Assembly: GCF_009909145.1 (NCBI RefSeq)
Contig: NZ_JAAAPJ010000006.1
Span: 310,001 to 374,000 of the forward strand
Length of the DNA: 64,000 nt
Origin: Corallococcus silvisoli
Lineage (GTDB): Bacteria > Myxococcota > Myxococcia > Myxococcales > Myxococcaceae
Reading direction: 5' to 3'
Under the pieces are notes generated by a model, which worked only from the letters and a program-made list of their open reading frames with translations, did no database searches and was not told the DNA's origin. Positions 43,171 to 52,174 of this stretch are shown piece after piece; position 1 is the stretch's first letter, and each line of letters begins with the position of its first letter. A program made the translations under genes and the position numbers.

Positions 43171-44432
43171 GTCAGTTCTTCCATCGGCTGGATGGCCCGG
43201 ATCAACGCCGCGCCGGCGTTGCCTCCGAACGAATAGGAATGCGCCAGTGCCGCACGGACCGGCGGGTGTGCCTGGGGCTGTCGCACCAGGTTCAGCTCGA
43301 ACTCCGGCTGGTCGGTGCCCGCCTGGACGGGCAACCCACCGCCCCGGACCGCGCCGACGCAGGCCAGCAGGTTGAACATGTCGCTGGCGGACTCCGCCTC
43401 GCCGGTGAGCGCCTTGAGGCTGCTGATGGGGATGGTGCTCGCCGCCGGGCCCAGCACCGTCCGGAGCGCGGCCACCTCCGCCCGGTCCAGCGACTGCGTG
43501 GAGTTGCTCGCGGCGGCGATATAGCCCACGTCCCCGGGGGATGAGGCCGCTTCCCGGAGCGCCTGCTCCATCGCGGAGGCGAGCCCCCGGCCCTCGGGGT
43601 GGTGGTGGGCGAAGGCATGCCCGTCATGCGCCACGCCCAGCCCCGCCAGCTCCGCGAGGACGGTGGCTCCTCGCGCCCTCGCGGACGCGAGCGTCTCGAG
43701 CACCACCACCCCGGCTCCTTCGCCCAGGATGTGGCCATCCCTCCGCGAGTCGAACGGGCGGCTCACGTTGGCGTCGCTCAACATGCCGATGTCGTCCATG
43801 TCGTAGTGGGTGGCCTCGGTGAAGAGGTCGAACGTGCCCGCGATGATGGCGTCGGCCCTCCCGCTCCTCAGCGCGCGCGCCGCCAGGGCGAGCACCTGGA
43901 ACCCGCACGCGCTTCCCGCGCTGATGGCGTAGTTGGTGCCGTGCCAGCCCCAGCGGATGCTGAGGGCGCTCGCCACCGCGTTCGTCACCGTCTCCTGGAA
44001 CAGCAGCGGTTGGACGAAGCGGGGCTCGCTCGTGATGATGCGATGCCAGATGTCCTGGCTGACCTCGGTCATCGCCCGGTACGTGCCCAGGAACACGCCC
44101 ACCCGCTCCGAGTCCCACGTGGACGGGCCGTACCCCGCGCCCTGGAGCGCCTCCTCGGTGGCGAGCATCGTGAACTGCGTGGCCCGGGGCGCGCGCCGGA
44201 GGTTGTTGGAGCCTGTCAGCGCCGCGAGGCTCCCCTGGGGCACCCGCGCCCCCTGCTTGCACGCGCACCCGGACGCATCGAAGTCCTCGATGGGGCGGAT
44301 GGCGCCGCGCCCCTCCGCGAGCGCGCTCAGCAGGGCCGGGGCACCCGCTCCGTAGGGCGACACCGCCCCCATGCCCGTGATGACAATCCGCGTCTGCCCT
44401 GCGTCCCCCATCCTCCGCGTGGAGCCATTCAT
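43167..44432 (-). CDS. Ketosynthase-like protein lacking both catalytic His
   Basis: 421 aa thiolase-fold KAS. The nucleophile cysteine is kept (C176 in SAGSACGFQV), but the first catalytic His motif (normally HGTGTP) reads ASNSTQ, and the second (normally GH) reads GE after K340 in SSLKALTGE. It should therefore not catalyse normal decarboxylative condensation. It could be a chain-length-factor-like partner or an acyl-transfer enzyme using Cys alone. ATG 44432 with GGAGAGGAAG upstream; the open frame runs on to 44702 inside the next gene. Confidence 0.88.
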   Translation of the reverse strand: MNGSTRRMGDAGQTRIVITGMGAVSPYGAGAPALLSALAEGRGAIRPIEDFDASGCACKQGARVPQGSLAALTGSNNLRRAPRATQFTMLATEEALQGAGYGPSTWDSERVGVFLGTYRAMTEVSQDIWHRIITSEPRFVQPLLFQETVTNAVASALSIRWGWHGTNYAISAGSACGFQVLALAARALRSGRADAIIAGTFDLFTEATHYDMDDIGMLSDANVSRPFDSRRDGHILGEGAGVVVLETLASARARGATVLAELAGLGVAHDGHAFAHHHPEGRGLASAMEQALREAASSPGDVGYIAAASNSTQSLDRAEVAALRTVLGPAASTIPISSLKALTGEAESASDMFNLLACVGAVRGGGLPVQAGTDQPEFELNLVRQPQAHPPVRAALAHSYSFGGNAGAALIRAIQPMEELT

Positions 44433-44472
44433 CGTCTTCCTCTCCGTTCCGTCTTCGAGCTCTCGAGACACC

Positions 44473-45708
44473 TCAGGCCTCCCAGCGCCGGAAGACCATG
44501 GCCGCGTTGTTTCCGCCGAAACCAAAGGCATTGGCGAGGACGGCCTCCACCCGCGCCGGCCGGCTGCGATGGGGTACGTAGTCCAGGTCGCACTCGGGGT
44601 CGGGCGTCTCCAGATGCAGCGTGGGGGGCAGGAAGCCCTCGTTGAGCGCCACCACCGCCGCCGCGGCCTCCACGGCTCCGCTCGAACCCAGGCTGTGGCC
44701 AATCATCGCCTTGATGGAGCTGACGGGGACCTGGCACCGCTCACCGAAGACCTGCTTGATGGCGCGGGTCTCGATGATGTCGTTGGCCGGTGTGCCCGTG
44801 CCGTGCGCCTTGATGTAGCCGATCTGCTCGGGCCGCATGCCGGCATCCGCCAGCGCGGCCCGCATGGCTCGCGCGGGACCGCGCCCCGTCTCGTCCGGGC
44901 GGGTCATGTGGTAGGCGTCCGTGGAGCCGCCATGGCCGGCGAGCTCCGCCAGGATGCGCGCCCCCCGTCGGGTCGCATGCGCTTCGCTCTCCAACACCCA
45001 GAACGAGGCGGACTCACCCAGCAGTGTCCCGTCGCGGTCCTTGCTGAAGGGCCGCAGCTTGTCGCTCGCCAGCGAGCGGAGGACGCCGAAGCCGGCCTGG
45101 GGCATCTCGCTGAGCGGGTCCACGCCTCCGGAGAACATCACCTCGGTCTGACCCGACCGGATCGCATCCACCGCGACGCCGAGCGCGTGCAGGCCCGCGC
45201 TGCACGCGGTGGACATGACCAGACTGAGCCCTCCCAGCCCATGATGGCGGGCCACCTGGTCGCTCATGGCGCAGATGAAGCTGTCGAGCACCAGCGAGCG
45301 CCAGGGCTCGTCCTCGCGCGCGCGGCCCTTGCGGTAGGGGTGATGGAGCGCGGCGTAGCCCTCCTTCGCCGCCGGCATTCCGCCCAGGTTGGTTCCGAGC
45401 ACCACCCCGGCGCGCTCCCGCTCCGCGTCGGTCAACGTCAGTCCCGAGGCCGCGAGCCCCTGGGCCGCCGCCACGCGGATCATCTGGGTGCCCCGGCTGA
45501 GGTGGGGCAATTCCCCGGCGCTGAAGTGCGCCGAGAAGTCGATGTTCTTCAATTCCCCGGCTGACTGACAGCGATGCTTGCTGGCGTCGAAGCGGGTGAC
45601 GGGGGCAATGCCATCCCTCCCCGCACGCAGGCCCTCCGTGAACTCCTTCAGGTTGTTTCCGATGGGCGTGAGAACGCCAATTCCCGTGACGACGACCCTG
45701 GTGCTCAT
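44473..45708 (-). CDS. 3-oxoacyl-ACP synthase (FabF-type), intact
   Basis: 411 aa. The full catalytic triad is visible: C169 in MSTACSAGLHAL, H302 in KAHGTGTPAND, K333 and H338 in SSIKAMIGHSLGSSG. It performs Claisen condensation of acyl and malonyl-ACP. The neighbouring downstream gene encodes the His-less paralogue, a natural heterodimer partner. A 67-bp gap precedes it (upstream reductase). Confidence 0.93.
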   Translation of the reverse strand: MSTRVVVTGIGVLTPIGNNLKEFTEGLRAGRDGIAPVTRFDASKHRCQSAGELKNIDFSAHFSAGELPHLSRGTQMIRVAAAQGLAASGLTLTDAERERAGVVLGTNLGGMPAAKEGYAALHHPYRKGRAREDEPWRSLVLDSFICAMSDQVARHHGLGGLSLVMSTACSAGLHALGVAVDAIRSGQTEVMFSGGVDPLSEMPQAGFGVLRSLASDKLRPFSKDRDGTLLGESASFWVLESEAHATRRGARILAELAGHGGSTDAYHMTRPDETGRGPARAMRAALADAGMRPEQIGYIKAHGTGTPANDIIETRAIKQVFGERCQVPVSSIKAMIGHSLGSSGAVEAAAAVVALNEGFLPPTLHLETPDPECDLDYVPHRSRPARVEAVLANAFGFGGNNAAMVFRRWEA

Positions 45709-45775
45709 CCTGTTCCTCTCGAATGTGATTGCGCGTCTCCGCGGAGCCGCTCCGGTCCCGTGCCGACGGCGCGCG

Positions 45776-46552
45776 CTACATCGTCAAACCGCCATTCACG
45801 AGCAGCACTTCTCCGACCACGTAGGCGCTCTCCGACGAGGCGAGGAAGAGCGTGGCCTGGGCGATGTCCTCCACCGCGCCGAGCCGGCGGATGGGCGTGG
45901 CCTGGATGAATCCCTCGCGGACTCCCGGGCGATTCATCAGCCCCGACACCATCTCCGTGTCCACGAAGCCGGGCGCCACGCAGTTGACCCGGATGCCCTG
46001 GGGGCCCAGCTCCCCCGCCAGCGTCTTGGTCAGGCCGATCAACGCGCCCTTGGTGGCCGCATAGGGCACCTGGCCCGCGCGTCCCCGAACCCCCGCGGTG
46101 GAGGACATGTTGATGATGGAGCCACGGCCCTGCTCCACCATGGGCCCGATGACCGCCTGACAGCAGGCGATGGCGCCATGGAGGTTGACGTCCACCGTCT
46201 CCCGCCAGGACGGCACGGGCATCATCATCAAGTGCCCATCCCGGCTGATGCCGGCGTTGTTCACCAGCACGTCGATGCGCCCGAAGCTGGAGAGGGCCGC
46301 CTCCCGAAGCCGCCCTGGGACGTCGGGGCTCGCCACGGAGCCGGGCACCAGCACGCAGCGCCGTCCCGTCGCCTCGACCTCCGCGGCGGCCTGACGCGCG
46401 GCCTCCGCGTTGCTGCCGTAGTTGAGGACGACGTCCGCCCCCTCGGAGGCGAACGCGATGGCGATGGCCTTGCCGATGCCTCGCGAGGCGCCGGTGACGA
46501 TGACCGCCTGTCCCTGGAATCGCTGTCTTGTCGTCTCGCTGTGACTCACCAT
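45776..46552 (-). CDS. 3-oxoacyl-ACP reductase (FabG-type SDR), intact
   Basis: 258 aa. NADPH motif TGASRGIG (20-27), NNAG (98-101), catalytic S150/S151, Y164 and K168 (YAATK), and the SDR end motif. Reduces the ketoacyl intermediate. The start is ATG 46552 (MVSHSETT), overlapping the upstream reductase-like gene by 7 bp; the frame open to 46951 is a shadow of that gene. Confidence 0.94.
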   Translation of the reverse strand: MVSHSETTRQRFQGQAVIVTGASRGIGKAIAIAFASEGADVVLNYGSNAEAARQAAAEVEATGRRCVLVPGSVASPDVPGRLREAALSSFGRIDVLVNNAGISRDGHLMMMPVPSWRETVDVNLHGAIACCQAVIGPMVEQGRGSIINMSSTAGVRGRAGQVPYAATKGALIGLTKTLAGELGPQGIRVNCVAPGFVDTEMVSGLMNRPGVREGFIQATPIRRLGAVEDIAQATLFLASSESAYVVGEVLLVNGGLTM

Positions 46553-47295
46553 GAACCTCCGGTCGCCGACAGGCGCTGTCCCGTCGTGAGATTCGCCGCG
46601 CTGGTGACGAGGAAGAGCGCCGCCTCGGCGATCTCCTCCGCGCTTCCTGGCCGCCCCAGGGGACCGAGCTCTCCGCCGAGGCGTTCGCGCTGCGCCGGGG
46701 GCAGCTGCTCGGCCTCCTCCGGTAGGAGGTGGACCGCCAGCGTGTTCACGGAGATGCCCTGGCGCGACACCTCGTTCGCCAGCGAGCGGGTCATGGCGGC
46801 GATGCCCTCGGCGGCCACCCTGTTCGCGCCTCCCGAGGCGACGTCCAGGAGGCTGAGAATCCTCCCCGCGCGTTTGCGCATCATCGGGCGGATGACCTCC
46901 TTGCAGAACCAGGCCGTGCCGCTGAGCTGGCGTTCGATGGTGAGTCGCCAATGGTCGGCGGCCTGTTCACTCAACCGGCCCGGTGCACGACCCAGGTAGG
47001 CATTGGCGAGCACGTCGACGCCTCCCAACTCCGTGGCGACGCGGCGGACCGCCGCGCTCACCGCCTGGGCGTCCGACAGCTCGCAAGCCAGGGCCAGCCC
47101 GGCGCCGAGGTGGGTCGCGAGCCGCGCCGCCGCGTCCTCGTGCTCCGGCAGGAACACCAGGGCAACCTTCGCGCCCGCCCGGGCGTAGCGCCGTGCGATG
47201 GCATCGGCGATGGGTTGCCCGGCGCCTGTCACGAGCGCCACCTTCTGGTGGAGCAGGCCCTCGACGAATGGTGTGTGGATTTCCGCGCTAGTCAT
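46546..47295 (-). CDS. SDR-fold protein lacking catalytic residues
   Basis: 249 aa. The Rossmann fold is recognisable (KVALVTGAGQPIADAIARRY, VDVLANAYLG, TRSLANEVSRQGISVNTLAV, TTGQRLSATGG), but TGxxxGIG has become TGAGQPIA, NNAG has become ANAY, and the YxxxK pair aligns with N159 and A162. It is probably an inactive partner of the intact reductase, or a subunit with a new role. Confidence 0.88.
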   Translation of the reverse strand: MTSAEIHTPFVEGLLHQKVALVTGAGQPIADAIARRYARAGAKVALVFLPEHEDAAARLATHLGAGLALACELSDAQAVSAAVRRVATELGGVDVLANAYLGRAPGRLSEQAADHWRLTIERQLSGTAWFCKEVIRPMMRKRAGRILSLLDVASGGANRVAAEGIAAMTRSLANEVSRQGISVNTLAVHLLPEEAEQLPPAQRERLGGELGPLGRPGSAEEIAEAALFLVTSAANLTTGQRLSATGGSW

Positions 47296-47731
47296 TGCGT
47301 CCAGCCCCTCCCTGAGAAAGCACCATGAATCCGCTGGCGACGGGCTCCGCGCCGAGCCAGGCCTTGACCTCGAGCCGGGCGGTGGCCCGCCAGCGTTTGA
47401 GGACGGTCGCCTCCATCCGCAGCTCGCTGCCGGCCGGGATGGGGGCGTGAAAGGTCATGGCCTCGATGCCGCCGAGGTACCAGACCGAGGCCGCCGTGGC
47501 GTCGCTCCCGCGCAGGAGCATGATGGCCACCTGCCCCAAGGCATCCACCAGCAGCGCGGAGGGCAGGGCGGGAGGTGCGTCTCCAAAGCGCTCGAACAGC
47601 ACCTCGTTGACGCTGACGAGCTTGCGCGCGCGGCCATGCCCTGGGGCGAGCTCCTCCACGGCATCGACCAGGAGCATGGGAAACCGGTGGGGCGTCCCCC
47701 CGAGGATGGGGGCCATGGGGTGGTCGCTCAT
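47288..47731 (-). CDS. FabZ-like hotdog dehydratase, altered active site
   Basis: 147 aa. The hotdog helix start PHRFPMLLVDAVEEL keeps the catalytic His (H15). The normal GHFP...PGVLxxEA segment is changed to FGDAPPALPSALLVDALGQ, so the catalytic Glu is replaced by D63 and the GHFP motif is lost. It could be a DH partner subunit like ApeP/ApeI pairs, or a thioesterase-like hotdog protein. ATG 47731, overlapping the next ketosynthase-like gene by 4 bp. Confidence 0.85.
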   Translation of the reverse strand: MSDHPMAPILGGTPHRFPMLLVDAVEELAPGHGRARKLVSVNEVLFERFGDAPPALPSALLVDALGQVAIMLLRGSDATAASVWYLGGIEAMTFHAPIPAGSELRMEATVLKRWRATARLEVKAWLGAEPVASGFMVLSQGGAGRND

Positions 47732-48900
47732 GGGCGACTCCGACGCAGCACCACGGCCACGGCGCTGCCCTCCGCGCCCAGGGCGGTGACGAGCACCCAC
47801 TCTGGGGTGAGTCGCCGCGCCGCGCCTGTCACGAGCCGGAGCTCGGATCCGGGACCCGGTCGAGGGCTCCCGGGAATGCCCGGGACCCAGCCGGTGTCCA
47901 GGGCGAGCGCGGCCAGCAGCACGGCCAGCGTGCCCGAGGCGCTGAATGTCTCGCCCAGGACCGCCTTGGGGCAGGTCACCGGCACCCGCGCCGCGTGCTC
48001 ACCGAGCGCCTCGTGGAGCGCGCGGTACTCCCATGCGTCGAAGTCCCGCCGGCCATTCGCGCTGGAGAACACGGCGCCCAGCCGTTCGGGTTCAATCTCC
48101 GCCAGGGACAGCGCGTCCCTCACGGCGTGGGCCAGCGTCCGCGCCTGCGCTTGGGGCGGGCCTCCGCGCTGCCCGGTGCCGGCGACCTCCGCGTAGACGC
48201 GCGCCCCCCGCGCCCGGGCCCGCGACTGCTCCTCCAGCACGAGGGTGCACGCCGCCTCGCTGACCCGCATGCCATTGGATTCCTCGGCGTACGGACGCGT
48301 CATTCCCGGGGTGCCGAGCCATCCCTGGAGCGACAGCCCCTCCAGGAGCCTCGGGCTGACCGTGTCCGCGCTTCCCACGACCATCCGCTCGGCCCTGCCC
48401 TCGTCGATCTGCTGCCCGCCGAAGCGCAGCGCCTCCAGGCCCGCTGCCCAGCCGGAGCACAACGTCGCGGTGGGGCCGCGAAGGTCGTGCACCATGGAGA
48501 GGTAGCCGGTGGCCGCGTTGGTGACCGTGTTCTGGAACACCACCGGATTGCCGTAGCGGGGACCCCGTTCGAGGATGCCCTCCAGGTACTCCTCGTTGGT
48601 GGGCAGGCAGCCATGGCCCGAGGCGAAGACGACGCCCGTCTGTCGTGGATCCCCAGGCGACGTCGCCAGTCTGGAGTCCTCGATGGCGAGGGTGGTGGCG
48701 GCGAGCGAGATGCGCCCGAGCCGGTCCATGTGCCGCAGCTGCGCGGGCTGGTTGTCGAATACCGCGTCCGGAATCCGCTCTGGGGCGACGGTGCTGACGG
48801 GCTCGTGGCCGTCTCGCGGGAAGAGCTCCCACAAGGCCTCGTGACCCGCGGCCGCCGGGCACACCGCTCCGAGCCCACTGATGACGATGGTCCGGGTCAT
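47728..48900 (-). CDS. Ketosynthase-like protein without nucleophile (CLF-like)
   Basis: 390 aa. The KAS fold is kept, but the cysteine of the TACSAG motif aligns with W151 in CSGWAAGLEAL, the HGTGTP motif is SSANGRRD, and the second GH is GE (K312 in PKAVLGETFSASG). All three catalytic residues are missing, as in chain-length factors of type II PKS and ApeC of aryl-polyene clusters. The intact ketosynthase just upstream in the operon is its probable partner (ATGA overlap). Confidence 0.88.
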   Translation of the reverse strand: MTRTIVISGLGAVCPAAAGHEALWELFPRDGHEPVSTVAPERIPDAVFDNQPAQLRHMDRLGRISLAATTLAIEDSRLATSPGDPRQTGVVFASGHGCLPTNEEYLEGILERGPRYGNPVVFQNTVTNAATGYLSMVHDLRGPTATLCSGWAAGLEALRFGGQQIDEGRAERMVVGSADTVSPRLLEGLSLQGWLGTPGMTRPYAEESNGMRVSEAACTLVLEEQSRARARGARVYAEVAGTGQRGGPPQAQARTLAHAVRDALSLAEIEPERLGAVFSSANGRRDFDAWEYRALHEALGEHAARVPVTCPKAVLGETFSASGTLAVLLAALALDTGWVPGIPGSPRPGPGSELRLVTGAARRLTPEWVLVTALGAEGSAVAVVLRRSRP

Positions 48901-50102
48901 CGTCCCTCCCTCCCGGCTTCCGGGAGACGCCGGGCGATGAGGGCGACGTTCGCCCCACCGAAGGCGGACTTGGTGCTCATCAGAACGTCGATGTGGCGCT
49001 TGCGCCCCTCGCCCCGGACCACGTCGACGTCGCACTTCGCGTCCAATTCCTCGCAGTGGAGCGTGGGCGGGATGAAGTCGCGCTCCATGCCCAGCAACGA
49101 GCCGATGAGCTCCAGCGCGCCCGAGGCGCCCAGGGTGTGACCGAAGTAGGGCTTGAGGGAGTTGACCGGCAGCGACGCGGTCCGCGCGCCGAAGACCTGG
49201 CGCAGGGCATGACATTCCGCCGGGTCATTGGCCGGCGTCCCGGTGCCATGGAGGTTGACGAAGTCGATCTCCTCCGTCGTCAGTCCGGACTGGGCCAGGG
49301 CGCTGGCCATCGCCTGCTGGAGGCCGCGCCCCTCCGGGTGGGGGCTGGTGGGGTGGTGCGCGTCGCCGGCCGTCCCCCAGCCGCACAGCTCCGCGTGGAT
49401 CTTCGCGCCCCGCTGGCGCGCGTGCTCCAGCGCCTCGAGGACGAGGATCCCCGCGCCTTCTCCCAGGACCATCCCATTGCGGCGGTGGTCGAAGGGGCGG
49501 CACACCGTGGGCGTCATCGCCCGCAGCACGGAGAAGCCGCTGAAGCTGAGCTGGGTCAGCGCGTCCGCGCCCCCTGCCACCATCAGCGACGCCCGACCCC
49601 GGCGGATCTCATCCACGGCCCGCCCGATGGCGAGGCTGCTGGAGACGCAGGCCATCGTCACGGTGGACAGGACGCCGCCCAGCCCGAACCGGGTCGCGAT
49701 GTTGCGGGCGATGGACGAGAAGGGGACCTCCGCGAAGAGCTTGCGTCGTGCCTCCGCATCCCCGGAGCGCATGAAGCGTTCGAGCGACAGCGCCGGCCCT
49801 CGGCTGGTGCCGATCATCACCCCCGTGTCCTCGCTCCAGCGTCCACCCGGCGCGAGGCCGCTGTCCTGGAGGGCCTGCTCGGCGGCATGGAGGGCCAGTC
49901 GTGACACCCGGTCCTCTGCGTCGAGGGGGGGGCCGGGCAGGTCGACCTCGCCGGCCGTCCGCGCCCGTCCCTCCGTCCCGAAGGCCGCCGTCTCCCGGAT
50001 TCCGCTGCGCCGCTCCTCCAGGGCCCGCGCGAGCGCGCCTGTCGACAGCGCGTTGGCGGCGGTCACTCCCATCCCCGTGATGACGACCCGATGCGCGGTC
50101 AT
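48897..50102 (-). CDS. 3-oxoacyl-ACP synthase (FabF-type), intact
   Basis: 401 aa. C152 (VTMACVSSS), H285 (NLHGTGTPAND), K317 and H322 (SLKPYFGHTLGASG) are all present. It starts ATG 50102, overlapping the MBL gene by 4 bp, and ends overlapping the CLF-like gene. Together these two look like a KS-CLF pair that sets chain length. Confidence 0.93.
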   Translation of the reverse strand: MTAHRVVITGMGVTAANALSTGALARALEERRSGIRETAAFGTEGRARTAGEVDLPGPPLDAEDRVSRLALHAAEQALQDSGLAPGGRWSEDTGVMIGTSRGPALSLERFMRSGDAEARRKLFAEVPFSSIARNIATRFGLGGVLSTVTMACVSSSLAIGRAVDEIRRGRASLMVAGGADALTQLSFSGFSVLRAMTPTVCRPFDHRRNGMVLGEGAGILVLEALEHARQRGAKIHAELCGWGTAGDAHHPTSPHPEGRGLQQAMASALAQSGLTTEEIDFVNLHGTGTPANDPAECHALRQVFGARTASLPVNSLKPYFGHTLGASGALELIGSLLGMERDFIPPTLHCEELDAKCDVDVVRGEGRKRHIDVLMSTKSAFGGANVALIARRLPEAGREGR

Positions 50103-50842
50103 GGGGCCTCCACCAGTCCGTCGTGGCCCGGGATGATGTGGCGGTACTCGCTCAGCAGCCTCCTGCGCGTGTGGCTGTACAGCGCGGTGTCCTGGGCGAG
50201 CTGGAGCTCCCGCTCCGCGTCCTCCAGCAGCGTCTTGCGCGTGAAGAGCGCATCCCCGGCGATGAGGATCTTCCTCGGCGCCTCCTCGCTGTCGGTCCGG
50301 GCGCCATGGGCGACGATGGAGATGTGGCCGTGGGTATGGCCCGGCGTGGGCAATACCTCGACCTCCTCGGTGAGCCAATGACTGCCCTCGATGGGGACGA
50401 AGCGCGCGTCCCGCTCGAGGACCCGGTTGTAGAACTCGATGTTTCGAGACACCTCGCGCACGATGGAGCGGACGTAGAAGTCCTTCACCGTCTGGTAGTG
50501 CTCGCGCAGCAGGTCGGAGGTGGCTGTCTTTCCAGGCGTGGCATCCTGGTGGTAGGCCTCGATGAACCTCGCGTTCTCGATGAAGTCCTTGGCCCCCACG
50601 ATGTAGCGGGCGTTGCGGAACAGCAGGTGGTTGCCGCAGTGGTCGTAGTGCAGGTGCGTGGCGACGACGACGTCGACATCGTCCGGGGTCAACCCCCGTT
50701 CCTTGAGCGCGAGCACCAGCCGTCCCGCATCGTCGCTCAGGCCGCTGTCCACCAGGATGTTCCGCTTCTGTGATTGGAGGAGGGTGACCGTGGAGCGCAG
50801 CCGCGGGAACCCACTTCCCTGAATCAAGACATTCAAGAGCAT
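50099..50842 (-). CDS. MBL-fold hydrolase (possible acyl-ACP thioesterase)
   Basis: 247 aa metallo-beta-lactamase fold. Metal motifs THLHYDHCGN, PGHTHGHIS, AGDALF and PGHD are intact. There is no signal peptide. MBL proteins act as chain-releasing thioesterases in several type II and iterative polyketide systems; that role is inferred from its place between the dehydratase and ketosynthase genes. Confidence 0.9.
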   Translation of the reverse strand: MLLNVLIQGSGFPRLRSTVTLLQSQKRNILVDSGLSDDAGRLVLALKERGLTPDDVDVVVATHLHYDHCGNHLLFRNARYIVGAKDFIENARFIEAYHQDATPGKTATSDLLREHYQTVKDFYVRSIVREVSRNIEFYNRVLERDARFVPIEGSHWLTEEVEVLPTPGHTHGHISIVAHGARTDSEEAPRKILIAGDALFTRKTLLEDAERELQLAQDTALYSHTRRRLLSEYRHIIPGHDGLVEAP

Positions 50843-50861
50843 GGAGGTGTATTCCCCGAGA

Positions 50862-51329
50862 CTAGGAGCCGAGCATCAGCTCGCCGTCGGCGACGAGTTC
50901 TTCGCCCACGAGTGCTTCGACCTTCACTTGATGGATGGTGCCCAGGCTCTTCAGGTGCGTGGCCCGCACGCGGAGCTGGTCACCCGGGACCACCGGACGC
51001 CGGAAGCGCATCCGCTGGATGCTCGCCATCACCCCCGGGCGCGCCGGCTTCGAGCCTGCCTCCGGGGCGGGGAGGCTCCGCGCGCGCAGCATGACGCCCG
51101 CGACCTGGGCCATGGACTCGACGATCAGCACCCCCGGCATGATGGGGTGTTCGGGGAAGTGACCCTGGAAGAAGGGCTCGTTCGCCGTGACGCACTTGAT
51201 GCCTTCGGCGAACTCGCCGGGCCTCAGCTCGTCGATCCGGTCGACCATGAGCATCGGATAGCGGTGCGGAAGGATTTGGAGGAGCTCCAGGACGCCCAGC
51301 CTGGAGGACTCCGTCGGCGTGTCACGCAC
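50862..51329 (-). CDS. 3-hydroxyacyl-ACP dehydratase (FabZ), intact
   Basis: 155 aa hotdog enzyme. Catalytic H22 in LPHRYPMLMVDRI and E71 in FFQGHFPEHPIMPGVLIVES are both present. GTG start at 51329 overlaps the ACP stop by 8 bp. Dehydrates the hydroxyacyl-ACP to the enoyl product; no enoyl reductase is encoded in the operon, which favours an unsaturated or polyene product. Confidence 0.95.
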   Translation of the reverse strand: MRDTPTESSRLGVLELLQILPHRYPMLMVDRIDELRPGEFAEGIKCVTANEPFFQGHFPEHPIMPGVLIVESMAQVAGVMLRARSLPAPEAGSKPARPGVMASIQRMRFRRPVVPGDQLRVRATHLKSLGTIHQVKVEALVGEELVADGELMLGS

Positions 51330-51627
51330 TGGCGGCCTTCTTGCCGCCCTCGGCGAGCAACCGGCTGACCAGCGCCGCGAGCGTGTCGATGGAGTAGAAC
51401 TCCTTGGACACGCTGTCGTCCGCGATGACGACGCCCCACTTCTCCTCGATGCCGACGACGATCTCCAGCGCCTCGACGCTGTCGAGCGCCAGGCCCGCGA
51501 ACTCGGCGGTGCCGCTTCCGAACAACGGCGCGCCGTCTGGGATGCTCGCGGGAGCGATGCTCAGCCGCAGGCGATCCACAATCATCGACTTCAATCCGGC
51601 CTTCAGTTCGTTGATGTCTACCTGCAT
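51322..51627 (-). CDS. Acyl carrier protein
   Basis: 101 aa starting MQVDINELKAGLKSMIVDRL. The phosphopantetheine serine lies in LALDSVEALEIVVGIEEKWG, inside a typical four-helix ACP. AAGGAG is 6 bp upstream of the ATG at 51627. It is the first gene of the 14-gene operon. No phosphopantetheinyl transferase is nearby, so a housekeeping enzyme probably activates it. The frame is open to 51933, but codon bias changes and the ATG has a strong ribosome site. Confidence 0.94.
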   Translation of the reverse strand: MQVDINELKAGLKSMIVDRLRLSIAPASIPDGAPLFGSGTAEFAGLALDSVEALEIVVGIEEKWGVVIADDSVSKEFYSIDTLAALVSRLLAEGGKKAASA

Positions 51628-52174
51628 CGACTGCTCCTTGCGTTGAAGAGTCAACGTATCGAGCACGTCTGACATCACCGTTGGCGATGCGATGTCGCGC
51701 CAGGACCTGTTCAGTCCATTTTTCTCAAGACGCGAGTATTTGCGCCCGCGCAGGTCTCCAGCGAGGTCGGAGTTGCCTGAAGGACCCACTCCAGGGACTG
51801 GAATGACCCGTACGGTGTCCGCCTTGAACTCGGCGACCGTCGCGGTGTCTGGCGTGAAGCCCAGGGTGTCCGCCCCCGCGCCCGCGTTGGTCTCCGCGAA
51901 GGAGGGACTCAGCGCAGCGCAGCGCTGGCTCAATCAGGCGGAGGTGGAGATTTCCCTGCGCTCCCGTCAGTGATTGGGGACGCGGCGCATCTCCACGCGT
52001 GACACAAGCCTCGCCGCGAAACACAGGCATGGCGGAAGTGTGCCAACCGCCACCGGCTCCAGAGTCGAAGGCGTCTTCCTCGAAGGTCTCCAGCAGGTGG
52101 CCGCCGGGGCCGGGCGGGTCGAAGCGCGGGGTGCCGTTGGGGTGCTGGCGGGCGGGGTCCGCGGGGAGGGGCCG
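51628..52174. other. Upstream region of the 14-gene operon
   Basis: 547 bp with a lower-GC portion at about 51640-51760 that should hold the minus-strand promoter. No clear -35/-10 pair was found; a sigma-54-like TGGC...GC match has the wrong spacing. About 51780-51973 has G/C-rich third positions on both strands, and could be a gene remnant or a small gene (next entry). Confidence 0.5.
51803..51973 (+). CDS. Possible small ORF, unsupported by homology
   Basis: 56 codons from ATG 51803 (MTRTVSALNSATVAVSG) to TGA 51973, with GC3-biased codons. No signal peptide or motif, and the opposite strand is also open and biased, so the true coding strand is undecided. It lies upstream of, and divergent to, the ACP operon. 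Confidence 0.2.
   Translation: MTRTVSALNSATVAVSGVKPRVSAPAPALVSAKEGLSAAQRWLNQAEVEISLRSRQ

Noticed and set aside
51640..51720. Sigma-54-type promoter upstream of the ACP gene
   Set aside because: A TGGC...GC pair exists, but the spacing between the two elements is wrong and the second element does not match TTGC.
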